In this document: in pieces, positions 38,354-47,871 of the stretch | How the letters are laid out: every line of letters begins with the position of its first letter | Position numbering within the stretch: the stretch's first letter is position 1 | From: a bacterium | GTDB taxonomy: Bacteria > Fidelibacterota > Marinisomatia > Marinisomatales > UBA1611 | Reading direction: 5' to 3' | Assembly: GCA_004321745.1 (NCBI GenBank) | Contig: SGYO01000007.1 | Span: forward strand, 26,206 to 90,205 | Length of the DNA stretch: 64,000 nucleotides | Position numbers and translations under genes: made by a program | Notes under the pieces: generated by a model | What the model saw: only the letters and a program-made list of their open reading frames with translations | What the model was told of the DNA's origin: nothing | The model's database searches: none

Positions 38354-41278
38354 ATGAATCTTTCTAAAACAAATCACTTTTTGATTTTTGCTTCCCTGTT
38401 AGTTAGTCTCTCATTCTCCCAATCTGGTCATTATATTTCAGGTAAGGTAGTAGACAGGAACAATACTCCTCTTTTTGGTGCAAATATAATATTAAAAGGC
38501 ACGTTTATGGGTAGTACCTCAGACTTTGATGGTTTATATCGAATAGATAATGTAGATCCTGGGAAATATACGCTGATGATCAGTTATATTGGTTATAAAT
38601 CTCAGGAGATTGAACTATATATCTCAGAATTTGAAATCACAGATGATGAGGAAGATACAGAAAGTAGCTTTTCATCTAAATTAGGAATTGATGAAGAAGA
38701 TGAAGACGATGAGGCTGAAGAAAAAGCTCCAGGCATCTTGAAGGCTCCATTTCATGAAAATATCAATTTTAGCTTGGTTGAAGATGCTCTTGAAACTGAA
38801 CAGGTCGTTGTGTCTGCTTCGAAAAAGAAAGAAAAACTCATCGATGCTCCAATTACTATCGCTGTTGTTTCAGAGCAGCAAATACGGAAAACTGCTGGTG
38901 GGGATTTAGGTTCAATGCTTAAAACTGTTCGTGGTGTTGAAACATATCAAGTTGGTATGGGTCGTACTGCTCTTAATGTTAGAGGTTTTATGAGCGCATT
39001 TAACGGTAGATTTGTATCTTTAGTTGATGGTGCGAACTACATGGAGCCCACATTTTTTATTGCATATGGAAATACTTTGCCATTCATCAATGAAGATATC
39101 GAGAGATTAGAAGTCGTATTTGGACCTAGTTCTGCTCTATACGGGCCCAATGCCCACAACGGATTATTAAATGTTATAACAAAGCATCCAAAAGACTCGC
39201 AAGGAGCAAGCGTCTCATTTGGAGGAGGATCAAGTAATTATCAATCATTTAGGGCTAGGCTTGCTACTGCTAGAGGGCCACTTTCCATGAAGTTCTCATT
39301 TGAGAATATCAACGTTCTTGATTGGAAATATACGAGAACATTTGGTCAAGATTATAATATGGATAGTGAACTAACTTACAGGAGCACTCATGAAGCTGTA
39401 ACATTTTGGGATTTCTTTGACCCAACTATTCCTCAAGTATGGGATGATAAGAATAATGACGGTCAATGGGATTATGTAGAAACAGTTGATGTGATGGATT
39501 CTGATTTTGAAAGAAAATTAAGAAACATGAAGGCGAACCTTCATTTTTATTATGAACTTTCAAAAAATGCTGAAATATCTTTTGGTCATGAACATTATTT
39601 TCAATCTGGTTATCAGCCATTTGACTCTGGGTTGAATTTCATTGATTACACTATGGGTTCTGTATGGAGCAAATTAATTTGGAAAAACTTTTTTGGTAGA
39701 ATTCACTGGTTAAGATCATCTGGAACCGAATATTGGAACTCTGACGTTGCATATTTAAATATGATGAGAAGGGATTTAACCTTAGAGGAGTCAGTAGATG
39801 CAACAAAAATTCAAGATTTTGTTAAAACAGATGTTTTAAGGGGTGATTTTCAGCAGAATTTTAGTTTGTTTAACGTTGATTTTATAATGGGTGGAGATTT
39901 TTCCGTATACAGGCCTGAAAGTGGCAGAGATTTTCTTAATGATAGAGGGCCAGTATCAGAACTAGAAAGTGCAGTATTAGCGGATTCAATCATGGGTGAA
40001 AATATTGAAATTGAAGAATATGGTGCATATGCTCAGGCTACATTAGAACTTCCTCTACAAACAAAGTTTGTAACAGCAATTAGGTACGATAAGCACTCAT
40101 ATTATGATGCTCGTATTAGTCCAAGGTTTGCACTCCAGTGGAACGGACTTCCTGGTGGTAATATACGATTTAGCTACAACAGAGCTTTTCAAACTCCAAG
40201 CGTATTTAATCTACATATGTTGAGGTTTTTTGATGCCCAAGATAGTGGCAACATTGTCCCTTATCTATTTGATAGTGGCTCTTACACAAATTTAATTGTA
40301 AATGTAAATGATCCAGAAATAAGAGCTCAAATTAACAATGGCACGCTAGCATATGATGATTTAATATTTTTACCAATGCAAACTCAATTTAGAGGAAATA
40401 AAAATGGGTTTAAGATAGATGAAGAAATAGTTGTTCCCCCTCTAGAAATTGAAACAGTTGATAGTTATGAATTGGGAATGAAAAAACTATTTTTTGGAAA
40501 TCTTTTTGTAGATGTTTCATTCTTTTATTCAAAATATGAAAATTTTATCAGTCCATTAAGAGTGATTCATGACTTCTATCCAGCTGAAGCACCCTACATT
40601 CCTGAGCAAGTTACCCACATCGGAGAAGAGTTTGTAAGCGATGATAATATTAGAAATAGATCTGTAGTTTATTCTTATACATCTACCTCTGGAGCAACAG
40701 TTTATGGTGCTGATTTCATGTTTAAATATAATTTATTCGATGACGTCGTACTTAATACAGGATTTTCTCTTTATAATAATTTGCAATTTGATGATAGTGA
40801 CGATGTGCAAAGCAGTTTATTTGAGGATATAGAACTTGATTCTGTAAAGAATGACTCTTTAAGATATTTTCTGGATAACTCTCTCAAAAGTTTCTCTTTT
40901 CAGCAAGGTAGGCTTTTCTTTAATGCACCAAAGAATAAGGGGTTTATAGGCTTATCAAAGGACGACTTTATAATCAAAAACCTATGGGCGCAGTTAACGG
41001 CTAACTACACAGAAGAATTTGATTTTGTGAGCGGTTATCATGTAGCCACAAAAAATCCATCTTTTACTAGCTTATCTCCAAATAGTATCTATGAAAATAA
41101 AGGTCCAATTGGTGGTGGCTGGATTTTTGATCTACATCTTCAATATAAGGTAAATGATAGGTTAAGAGTAAAACTCCAATTGAATAATTTATTGGATAAG
41201 GATGGTCCCAGAGTTGTGGGAACGCCACCTACTAGAAGAAATATGATATTTGAAATTTTAATGGATAACTTGAGATAA
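38354..41278 (+). CDS. TonB-dependent outer-membrane receptor with carboxypeptidase-regulatory domain
   Basis: 974 aa. A signal peptide ending F-S-Q-S is followed by a CarboxypepD_reg domain (about 24-90: I-S-G-K-V-V-D-R, G-A-N-I-I-L-K-G-T, Y-T-L-M-I-S-Y-I-G-Y). Next come an unusual acidic linker (about 94-128), the plug (V-V-V-S-A-S-K-K to L-N-V-I-T-K-H-P) and a 22-strand barrel ending M-I-F-E-I-L-M-D-N-L-R. Imports a large ligand, unknown here, using TonB energy. The 120-nt upstream gap is AT-rich and GAGAGAG serves as Shine-Dalgarno. It heads an operon with the lipoprotein and T9SS protein. Confidence 0.92.
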   Translation: MNLSKTNHFLIFASLLVSLSFSQSGHYISGKVVDRNNTPLFGANIILKGTFMGSTSDFDGLYRIDNVDPGKYTLMISYIGYKSQEIELYISEFEITDDEEDTESSFSSKLGIDEEDEDDEAEEKAPGILKAPFHENINFSLVEDALETEQVVVSASKKKEKLIDAPITIAVVSEQQIRKTAGGDLGSMLKTVRGVETYQVGMGRTALNVRGFMSAFNGRFVSLVDGANYMEPTFFIAYGNTLPFINEDIERLEVVFGPSSALYGPNAHNGLLNVITKHPKDSQGASVSFGGGSSNYQSFRARLATARGPLSMKFSFENINVLDWKYTRTFGQDYNMDSELTYRSTHEAVTFWDFFDPTIPQVWDDKNNDGQWDYVETVDVMDSDFERKLRNMKANLHFYYELSKNAEISFGHEHYFQSGYQPFDSGLNFIDYTMGSVWSKLIWKNFFGRIHWLRSSGTEYWNSDVAYLNMMRRDLTLEESVDATKIQDFVKTDVLRGDFQQNFSLFNVDFIMGGDFSVYRPESGRDFLNDRGPVSELESAVLADSIMGENIEIEEYGAYAQATLELPLQTKFVTAIRYDKHSYYDARISPRFALQWNGLPGGNIRFSYNRAFQTPSVFNLHMLRFFDAQDSGNIVPYLFDSGSYTNLIVNVNDPEIRAQINNGTLAYDDLIFLPMQTQFRGNKNGFKIDEEIVVPPLEIETVDSYELGMKKLFFGNLFVDVSFFYSKYENFISPLRVIHDFYPAEAPYIPEQVTHIGEEFVSDDNIRNRSVVYSYTSTSGATVYGADFMFKYNLFDDVVLNTGFSLYNNLQFDDSDDVQSSLFEDIELDSVKNDSLRYFLDNSLKSFSFQQGRLFFNAPKNKGFIGLSKDDFIIKNLWAQLTANYTEEFDFVSGYHVATKNPSFTSLSPNSIYENKGPIGGGWIFDLHLQYKVNDRLRVKLQLNNLLDKDGPRVVGTPPTRRNMIFEILMDNLR

Positions 41279-41286
41279 GTGATACT

Positions 41287-43119
41287 ATGAATAATATAAA
41301 AAAATATAAAACAATTAATTATTTTTTGATTTTTGGTTTAGCACTTTCTTCTTGCATGGATCCAGTGGTTGACAAAAATGATAGCTATTCTGATTTCGAA
41401 GATTTTGATGCATCTAGTTATTTAAATGACCCAAATGAAGGATTTCTAAACGGTGGTTTTGAAGAGGGTACCGTAAATTTGTGGGGTGGATTTAAAAACC
41501 AGTTTAATGAAAATGTCCCAACTAAATATAACCTTGATGTTCAAGAAGCATTTTATATACTTGACTCTATCCTGGTGAGATCTCCAGCTGAGGGTGATCA
41601 TTACCTAAGGCTTCAAAGTGAAAGTGGATCTGCGGGGCTATATAGGTATTTTGCTTATAATCCCGGAGATACTCTTGAGTATTCATTTTCATATATGATT
41701 CCAACTGGCCAATATAATTCTAATGACCCAGGTTTTAGTATTTCGATAAGATTAACCGCGACTGATGCAGATGCTAACTTTATTGAATTTGAGGAAGTGT
41801 CTTATTTTGTCGGCAATGACGATCCTAACTATAGATTGATCGTTGATGATGAATGGCACACAATAAACATTTCATTTTCAAATAAATCATCAGAAGCAGT
41901 TGCGAATTACTTCCTTGTAAATCTTAACGAGTGGTCGCATTTTAATACATGGGTTTATGACTCTGCTCGCACAATTACTGCTTATTATGATGATTTCAAA
42001 GTAGAAGTAAAAGAGTCTAAAAACTCAAAACCGACAGACTTTAGTATAATGCACCCGCAAACTGGAGATGCTTTCAATCTAGACACAATTTCAAATTTCC
42101 AAACAATTCCTTTTGAATGGGAAGCTTCTATAGATCCAGATACAGTTTTATATACCAATAGATTAGTATGTAAAGTTGTTTGTGATGGAGCAATGGTATC
42201 AAATGGTTTTGAATCTTATACATTGAATGAGCAGTGGGATCCAGTTTTACAACAACAAGTAGAAAGGAAGATGCCTGAGGGTTATGGAACTTTATCTTTT
42301 AATTGGTTTACGCTTCAATCAGAAAATAATTTAACACACCAGTATCTAAACTCTTCTGTAGTTGACACCATTGCTAGGTCAGGTCAGCACAGTTTAAGAT
42401 TAGAGCATGCTGGACATGATGAGGCTACGTCTTTCTATACAACACTTATGTATAGAGTCTCACAGGTCAATGATAATTTTGATAAGGATAGAATAAGGCC
42501 AGGAACAGAGTTGACAATTAGTGGGTATGCAATGACTCCAAGTAGTAATAAACTTTCAGGAGAAAATAGCGCATCTTTAGTTATATATTCATTCACAGAC
42601 TTGTGGAATATCTCTACAAGTGAGGTGATAAATCAAAATTATGATGCAGACATCTGGCATCCATTTGAGGTGTCTGTTGTAGTGCCAGAAAGTAGACCTT
42701 TCCCAAACACAGCTACTGTCTCTATGGGTTTCCGCTATAGTCAGTATTATGAAGGGTCTGGTGTGGTATTTTTTGACGATGTTACAATCTCTACATCAGA
42801 ACCTATTACATTTTTTGTTACTGATTACTATGACGTAGTTACTCCCAATACAAGTACTATCATGTCAGCAACCTATTTAAAAAATCTTTTTTCATACATT
42901 GTTTCCGACCTTAGTGGAATAACTTTTAGTCAGGTGCAATTTGATTGGGGAATTTTATCTACAGACCTCAATCATGAAGTAAAAGCGTTAAACTCGCCGA
43001 TAATATTTACTGTCATTGACTCAACATTCGAAAGTATAAATGAACAATCTTTGATTTTAGGACCAAATGGCAATGATTTTGGCAATGAGGATCTTATTAA
43101 TCTGTTAGGAGCTAAGTAA
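41287..43119 (+). CDS. Surface lipoprotein partner of the TonB receptor
   Basis: 610 aa with lipobox A-L-S-S-C (Cys about 23). Residues 50-240 start N-G-G-F-E-E-G-T-V-N-L-W and look like a carbohydrate-binding-type jelly roll; a second similar beta-rich module follows (about 325-510, with S-L-R-L-E-H-A-G-H and V-V-F-F-D-D-V-T-I). It starts 8 nt after the receptor gene and its stop overlaps the next ATG by 1 nt. It may capture ligand for the receptor; it is not SusD-like. Confidence 0.78.
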   Translation: MNNIKKYKTINYFLIFGLALSSCMDPVVDKNDSYSDFEDFDASSYLNDPNEGFLNGGFEEGTVNLWGGFKNQFNENVPTKYNLDVQEAFYILDSILVRSPAEGDHYLRLQSESGSAGLYRYFAYNPGDTLEYSFSYMIPTGQYNSNDPGFSISIRLTATDADANFIEFEEVSYFVGNDDPNYRLIVDDEWHTINISFSNKSSEAVANYFLVNLNEWSHFNTWVYDSARTITAYYDDFKVEVKESKNSKPTDFSIMHPQTGDAFNLDTISNFQTIPFEWEASIDPDTVLYTNRLVCKVVCDGAMVSNGFESYTLNEQWDPVLQQQVERKMPEGYGTLSFNWFTLQSENNLTHQYLNSSVVDTIARSGQHSLRLEHAGHDEATSFYTTLMYRVSQVNDNFDKDRIRPGTELTISGYAMTPSSNKLSGENSASLVIYSFTDLWNISTSEVINQNYDADIWHPFEVSVVVPESRPFPNTATVSMGFRYSQYYEGSGVVFFDDVTISTSEPITFFVTDYYDVVTPNTSTIMSATYLKNLFSYIVSDLSGITFSQVQFDWGILSTDLNHEVKALNSPIIFTVIDSTFESINEQSLILGPNGNDFGNEDLINLLGAK

Positions 43120-46100
43120 TGGCTAGATTTTTATCCATCACAGCAATTTTTATATTTAATCTGAATTTCTATTTTAGCCAAGATATTTGTATTCCTTCTG
43201 AACTTGAGGTAGAATCAGGAAATAGGAACATATTTTTTTCTTGGAAAGATATTAACGATAATTCTGTTGAAAACATTCTTTTAGAGGAATGTTTTATTGA
43301 ATGTGCTTATCCAACCACAGGAGTAATTGTACATTCAATAGATAATGGTGGAGGTGGGTGGTACAGGTGGTTTGATGGTACTCCCTATTGTGGACTTGGT
43401 TTAGATTGTAATCTAGAAGGTGAAGGGTTTGCAGCAGCAGCTTTTTGGCCAGATGAGGGTATTCCTGTAGATAGTAGAATGATCTTTGGACCTTTTGATA
43501 TCTCCAATGAAGCTTTGACAAGCGTTGAATTTGTTGAATCATATGTATATGGAGAAGCCACACTGGATTCAAACTTAGTTGAGATTTCAATTGATGGTGG
43601 TGATAATTGGGAGACTGTTTTTGTATCTGATCCATCAATTTTAGATAGTTGGACTGCTAGATTAATTGACATCAGTAATTATCAAGGACAGACAATTCTA
43701 CTTAGTTTTAGATATATTGATAGTAATGGAAATGCAGAAGGTTGGAAAATAGATCAATTAGTTGTAAAAGAGGCGGTTGAAGCAGAACGATCATTTTCAC
43801 AGCATAATGAACCTCTAGATTTAGACTATTCTATTCAAGAACTCTCAATCCAATCTTATGGCCCTGATGAAATTCAAAACTTTTATGAAAAATTGGTTGT
43901 TAAAAGAGTTGATAGAAAACTAAATAAAAATAATTTTGGCTTTCCCATTCGTAATTCGAATCCTGTTTCCTCATCTACTCAAAGTATTGCCTCTTCCAGG
44001 AATTGTTCAGACCCTGATAATGAAGTTGAATTATCTGTTGTTGTCACTGAAGGTAATTGGCCTGATGAAATAACCTGGTTTTTAAATGATTCAATCTCTG
44101 GTGAAACTGTTCTATCTGGTGGTGCACCTTTTGATACAGCTCTTTGTTTGCCCGTGGGATATTATAATTTAGTTGCTTTAGATTCATATGGTGATGGATG
44201 GAATGATTCTTATATGACCATTACGGATATTTCAAATGGTTCAGTATATTTTAATTTTACTTCCCCAAATGGATATGCAGAATATTTTGAGACAATTTAT
44301 CTAGGACCGCTTTATGGCTGCACGGATCCATTAGCTACAAACTGGGATCCTTCTGTAAATACCGATGATGGAAGTTGTGAGTATGAATCTTGTGAGTTTA
44401 ACCAAGTTTACTTGTATTGTTCTCCTGGTAATTGGCCAGAGGAAGTCTCATGGTCAATTGAGGACTCGGAAGGAAATCAAATTGTTGAAGGTTTAGTAGA
44501 TCAGTATTACACCATTTGCGTGCCAACCGGAGAATATAAAGTAAATGGGTTTGATACATATGGAGATGGTTGGAACGGCTCTGTCTTGACAGCTGTGGAT
44601 ACTTCTGATAATGTTTTATTCTCTTGGACGTTTAATGAAGGGTATTACGATTCAACTTATTTTTGGGCGGGGCCAAAATACGGTTGTACCGATCCTTTTG
44701 CAGATAATTATGACCCTTCAGCTACAATAGATGATAGTAGTTGTGTTTACACTAGTTGTTATGATGTAACCGCATATGCCATCTATAAAGATGGTTTAAT
44801 GGTTGGTTCAACAACATCTAACTATCATTCATTTACTGGCTTAGAAAATGGAAGAGAGTACAATTTAGGAGTTGGTGCTATTTATGCTGAAGGTAATTCT
44901 GAAATTTCTTATATTGATGCGGTCCCATGGAATAATGTCACTTTTGATCCATTGGTCATAAACTTGGATACTTTGATTAATGATGAGATGCTTGAATATG
45001 AGTTTTCACTAAATATTGATGATGATGTATTTTATACTTCTCCATTTTCATTAACATCTGAATTGGGTTTAGATGTAGATTATCAATCTAGTATGCTCTT
45101 TTCAAGTTTTAATGAAAATGATTTTACCACAATGTATGACCCAAGCGGATTGTTTGGAGGGCTGTGGCTTTTAGGTGATCCAAACAGAGCTAGCAGTCAG
45201 TTTTTCCCTTATGACAGCACTCTAGACTCTTCGAATTTTGCTTATATTAATGATGATGCTATCGGCGCTGCTGGTGGAGCTGAAAGTGCATATTTAATTA
45301 CAAGTGAAATTACAAGGTCTCCCGGACAAAGAGTTTTTGCTACTTTTGATGTTTATTTTCCTCAACCCTATGGATCATGCTCAAATGGTGATCCTGATAA
45401 TGGTGGTGGTACTGATGGAAGTGGATATAGTGAAGATCTCTTTTTTATGGTATCTGCTGATTTCGGAGGAACATGGACTGTTGTAGATTCAACTCTAGGC
45501 GGGAATCCAAATTGGACTTCTAGAATGTTTGAGATTACAGATGAGCTCAACGGTGCTACGTCATTTATTGCTGCTTTGTATTACACAGATTGTAATGGTA
45601 ATTGGTCCTTCGGTGTTGGTGTGGATAATTTTGCTATACATTCAGCTGATCAGAACGAATTAATTGCAATTGATCCATATGCTGGTTGGGCTGAAGCAGG
45701 TAGTACTATTGATGTATTACTAAGTATTCCTAACCATCATACTTCATACACAAATACTTCTATTGAAATTAACGCAGGGTATGAGAGATTAAATATACCG
45801 GTTGTATTTGGATTAACCCTAGGCACTGATGATAACGGTAATACCATAATACCGCTAAAAAACAGCTTACATCAGAATTATCCTAATCCATTTAATCCGA
45901 CAACCACTATACCTTTTGATATAATTAAAACTGATCAAATAAAATTATCTGTTTATAATGTTAAAGGCGAAATAGTGCGGACGCTTTTAAACTCAAACTT
46001 AACTCCTGGCTCATATGAGATGCGATGGGATGGTAGATCAGACAGAGGTGTTATTTTATCTGCTGGTATGTATTTTATCGAGTTGAAAGGAACTAGTTTT

Positions 46101-46133
46101 AGAGAAACTAGTAAGATGATCTATTTAAAATAA
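43119..46133 (+). CDS. Large secreted multi-domain protein with T9SS sorting domain
   Basis: 1004 aa. After a signal peptide (ends Y-F-S-Q) comes a MAM/jelly-roll-like module (about 60-225). Two tandem ~120-residue repeats (about 306-548) follow, each containing P-G/E-G-N-W-P-[DE]-E, Y-G-D-G-W-N and ending G-C-T-D-P-x-A-x-N-x-D-P-S-x-x-x-D-D-x-S-C-x-Y. A second jelly-roll-like module (about 690-850) and a T9SS tail (N-Y-P-N-P-F-N-P-T-T, about 915-1004) complete it. The repeated Cys/Asp motif suggests calcium binding. It overlaps the lipoprotein gene by 1 nt. Probably a cell-surface adhesin or glycan-binding protein; no enzyme motif seen. Confidence 0.83.
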   Translation: MARFLSITAIFIFNLNFYFSQDICIPSELEVESGNRNIFFSWKDINDNSVENILLEECFIECAYPTTGVIVHSIDNGGGGWYRWFDGTPYCGLGLDCNLEGEGFAAAAFWPDEGIPVDSRMIFGPFDISNEALTSVEFVESYVYGEATLDSNLVEISIDGGDNWETVFVSDPSILDSWTARLIDISNYQGQTILLSFRYIDSNGNAEGWKIDQLVVKEAVEAERSFSQHNEPLDLDYSIQELSIQSYGPDEIQNFYEKLVVKRVDRKLNKNNFGFPIRNSNPVSSSTQSIASSRNCSDPDNEVELSVVVTEGNWPDEITWFLNDSISGETVLSGGAPFDTALCLPVGYYNLVALDSYGDGWNDSYMTITDISNGSVYFNFTSPNGYAEYFETIYLGPLYGCTDPLATNWDPSVNTDDGSCEYESCEFNQVYLYCSPGNWPEEVSWSIEDSEGNQIVEGLVDQYYTICVPTGEYKVNGFDTYGDGWNGSVLTAVDTSDNVLFSWTFNEGYYDSTYFWAGPKYGCTDPFADNYDPSATIDDSSCVYTSCYDVTAYAIYKDGLMVGSTTSNYHSFTGLENGREYNLGVGAIYAEGNSEISYIDAVPWNNVTFDPLVINLDTLINDEMLEYEFSLNIDDDVFYTSPFSLTSELGLDVDYQSSMLFSSFNENDFTTMYDPSGLFGGLWLLGDPNRASSQFFPYDSTLDSSNFAYINDDAIGAAGGAESAYLITSEITRSPGQRVFATFDVYFPQPYGSCSNGDPDNGGGTDGSGYSEDLFFMVSADFGGTWTVVDSTLGGNPNWTSRMFEITDELNGATSFIAALYYTDCNGNWSFGVGVDNFAIHSADQNELIAIDPYAGWAEAGSTIDVLLSIPNHHTSYTNTSIEINAGYERLNIPVVFGLTLGTDDNGNTIIPLKNSLHQNYPNPFNPTTTIPFDIIKTDQIKLSVYNVKGEIVRTLLNSNLTPGSYEMRWDGRSDRGVILSAGMYFIELKGTSFRETSKMIYLK

Positions 46134-46158
46134 TTAACTCAAATTATTATAAATTATT

Positions 46159-47259
46159 TTACCAGGTTATTTTCTCAAATTTAGAGTCATAAACTCCTGC
46201 TAATCTTTTCCAATCATACTCTTGTGCTATTTTTTTTAGAGATTGATTCCTTATTTGGTGAATGTTTTTGATTGCAGCTTCAATTTTTTTTATGAGTTGC
46301 TTGTTATCGGTATAAATATTTTCAGTGTGACCTTTGTTTTTGAAAAGTTCTTTATAGCTAAGCCTGTCTGGTAATATAGGCCACACATTACAAAATACTG
46401 CCTCCATAACGCTAATACCAAAAAAATCATGGTTTGATGTAACAGGAATGATATCAGACATAAAAAGACAATTTATATAATCGTTAATAGATTTTTGAAA
46501 ACCCCATCTTATAATATGTTTTTCAAATTCAATTTTTGCTTTTTCAAATATCTTTGGAGAATTTCCGAAAAATTCACCTATGACGATTAAATTAAAATCA
46601 ATTTTTTTATCTTTTAATTTCTTCATCAAATCAAAAAATAGTTCAGGGTTTTTATCATATTCCCAGCGATGGTTCCAAAGAATAGTTGGTGTATCAGTTT
46701 TTTGATCAGATCTAGCCTTGAAATTTGAAAAGTCTAAACCTAAATGAAGTACTTCTGATTTATTTTTTATTTCTTCGATACTATTTATCTCGTTATTATC
46801 TGGGAAATTTTTTAAAAAGGGTTTGAGGTCATTTAAAAATGTTTTCATATGAAAATTAGAATTAAAAAAAACTTTATCCGCTGATAATGCCGATGAATAA
46901 TTAATAAAACCATAATGGTTATCTCTTTTATTTAAAATATCTCTGTCTCTTGGAGACCAGGGGTAGGAGATCTGGTTCTCATGAAAATATATTGCAGTTG
47001 GAATACCATTTGATTTTGCTCTTGTTAAGGCTAAGAATGTTGTTAGATCCAACATATCTGTAGATAAAATTAAATCTGGCTTCCAATCCATGTTATTAAA
47101 CATCTTAGCTAGTGTAACCGCACCCCCATGCATTCGCCATTTCCAAAACTGTCCTTTCATATGTAGAATTTTGACATGGTGAGAACTATGTTTTTTTAAT
47201 CCCTCTGCCCATTTTTTATGAGATCCAGTGCAGTAAGGTTCAATTAATAAAATTTTCAT
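46159..47259 (-). CDS. GT-B glycosyltransferase, tRNA-queuosine mannosyltransferase-like (DUF3524)
   Basis: 366 aa. The opening I-L-L-I-E-P-Y-C-T-G-S-H-K-K-W with K-W-R-M-H-G-G-A matches the N-terminal domain of GTDC1/QTMAN, and I-L-W-N-H-R-W-E-Y-D-K-N-P and S-N-H-D-F-F-G-I-S-V-M-E-A-V are the C-terminal donor-site motifs of the same family. The animal enzyme adds mannose to queuosine in tRNA-Asp; bacterial homologues exist, but what they act on is less certain. Divergent from smpB (156-nt gap, no recognised element in it), convergent with the T9SS operon. Confidence 0.82.
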   Translation of the reverse strand: MKILLIEPYCTGSHKKWAEGLKKHSSHHVKILHMKGQFWKWRMHGGAVTLAKMFNNMDWKPDLILSTDMLDLTTFLALTRAKSNGIPTAIYFHENQISYPWSPRDRDILNKRDNHYGFINYSSALSADKVFFNSNFHMKTFLNDLKPFLKNFPDNNEINSIEEIKNKSEVLHLGLDFSNFKARSDQKTDTPTILWNHRWEYDKNPELFFDLMKKLKDKKIDFNLIVIGEFFGNSPKIFEKAKIEFEKHIIRWGFQKSINDYINCLFMSDIIPVTSNHDFFGISVMEAVFCNVWPILPDRLSYKELFKNKGHTENIYTDNKQLIKKIEAAIKNIHQIRNQSLKKIAQEYDWKRLAGVYDSKFEKITW

Positions 47260-47415
47260 CTTTTCTTTGATATGTTTTTTAATGAGTACAGTAATTTATA
47301 CCTCGCACAGATACAATAATAAGTGGTTATATATTTAAATAATATTGATAATTTGAACATTGGAATAAACTTGGACTGCTAATGAGCAGGAATGTATTTT
47401 TAGAAGCTTAAATTT

Positions 47416-47871
47416 ATGGAAAAAAGCACTGTTTCGACTAATAGAAAGGCATACCATGAGTTTCAGATTATTGAGACTTTTGAAGCTGGAATTGAACTTC
47501 TTGGAAGTGAGGTAAAAAGCTTAAGGGAAGGGAATGCCAGTCTAAGAGAGAGCTATGTTTTGATTAAGAAAGGTCAAGCATGGCTAGTTGGAATGCATAT
47601 TAGTGCATATAGCCATACTGGTTTTAGTGGTCATGAACCTGTTAGAAAAAGGCGTTTGCTCTTACACAAAAATGAAATACTAAAAATAAATCAAAAATTA
47701 GCAGAAAAAGGTTTAACCGCTGTGCCGCTAAAAGTATACTTTAATAAAAGAGGTTGGTTAAAAGTAGAAATTGGTTTAGCCAGAGGGAAAAAACTATATG
47801 ATAAGCGTGAAACCAAAAAGCGTCGGGATATTGAAAAAGAAATAAATAGAGAAATGAAAAGAAATAGATGA
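47416..47871 (+). CDS. smpB: SsrA-binding protein SmpB
   Basis: 151 aa. Binds tmRNA for rescue of stalled ribosomes. N-R-K-A-Y-H-E-F, the G-I-E-L-L-G-S-E-V-K-S-L-R signature, N-A-S-L-R-E-S-Y and the basic tail K-K-L-Y-D-K-R-E-T-K-K-R-R are all present. The ATG of tyrS overlaps its stop (ATGA). No ssrA gene is visible in the window. Confidence 0.97.
   Translation: MEKSTVSTNRKAYHEFQIIETFEAGIELLGSEVKSLREGNASLRESYVLIKKGQAWLVGMHISAYSHTGFSGHEPVRKRRLLLHKNEILKINQKLAEKGLTAVPLKVYFNKRGWLKVEIGLARGKKLYDKRETKKRRDIEKEINREMKRNR

Noticed and set aside
47260..47415. ssrA (tmRNA) or another RNA gene next to smpB
   Set aside because: The 156-nt gap is too short for tmRNA and shows no tRNA-like acceptor or T-arm.
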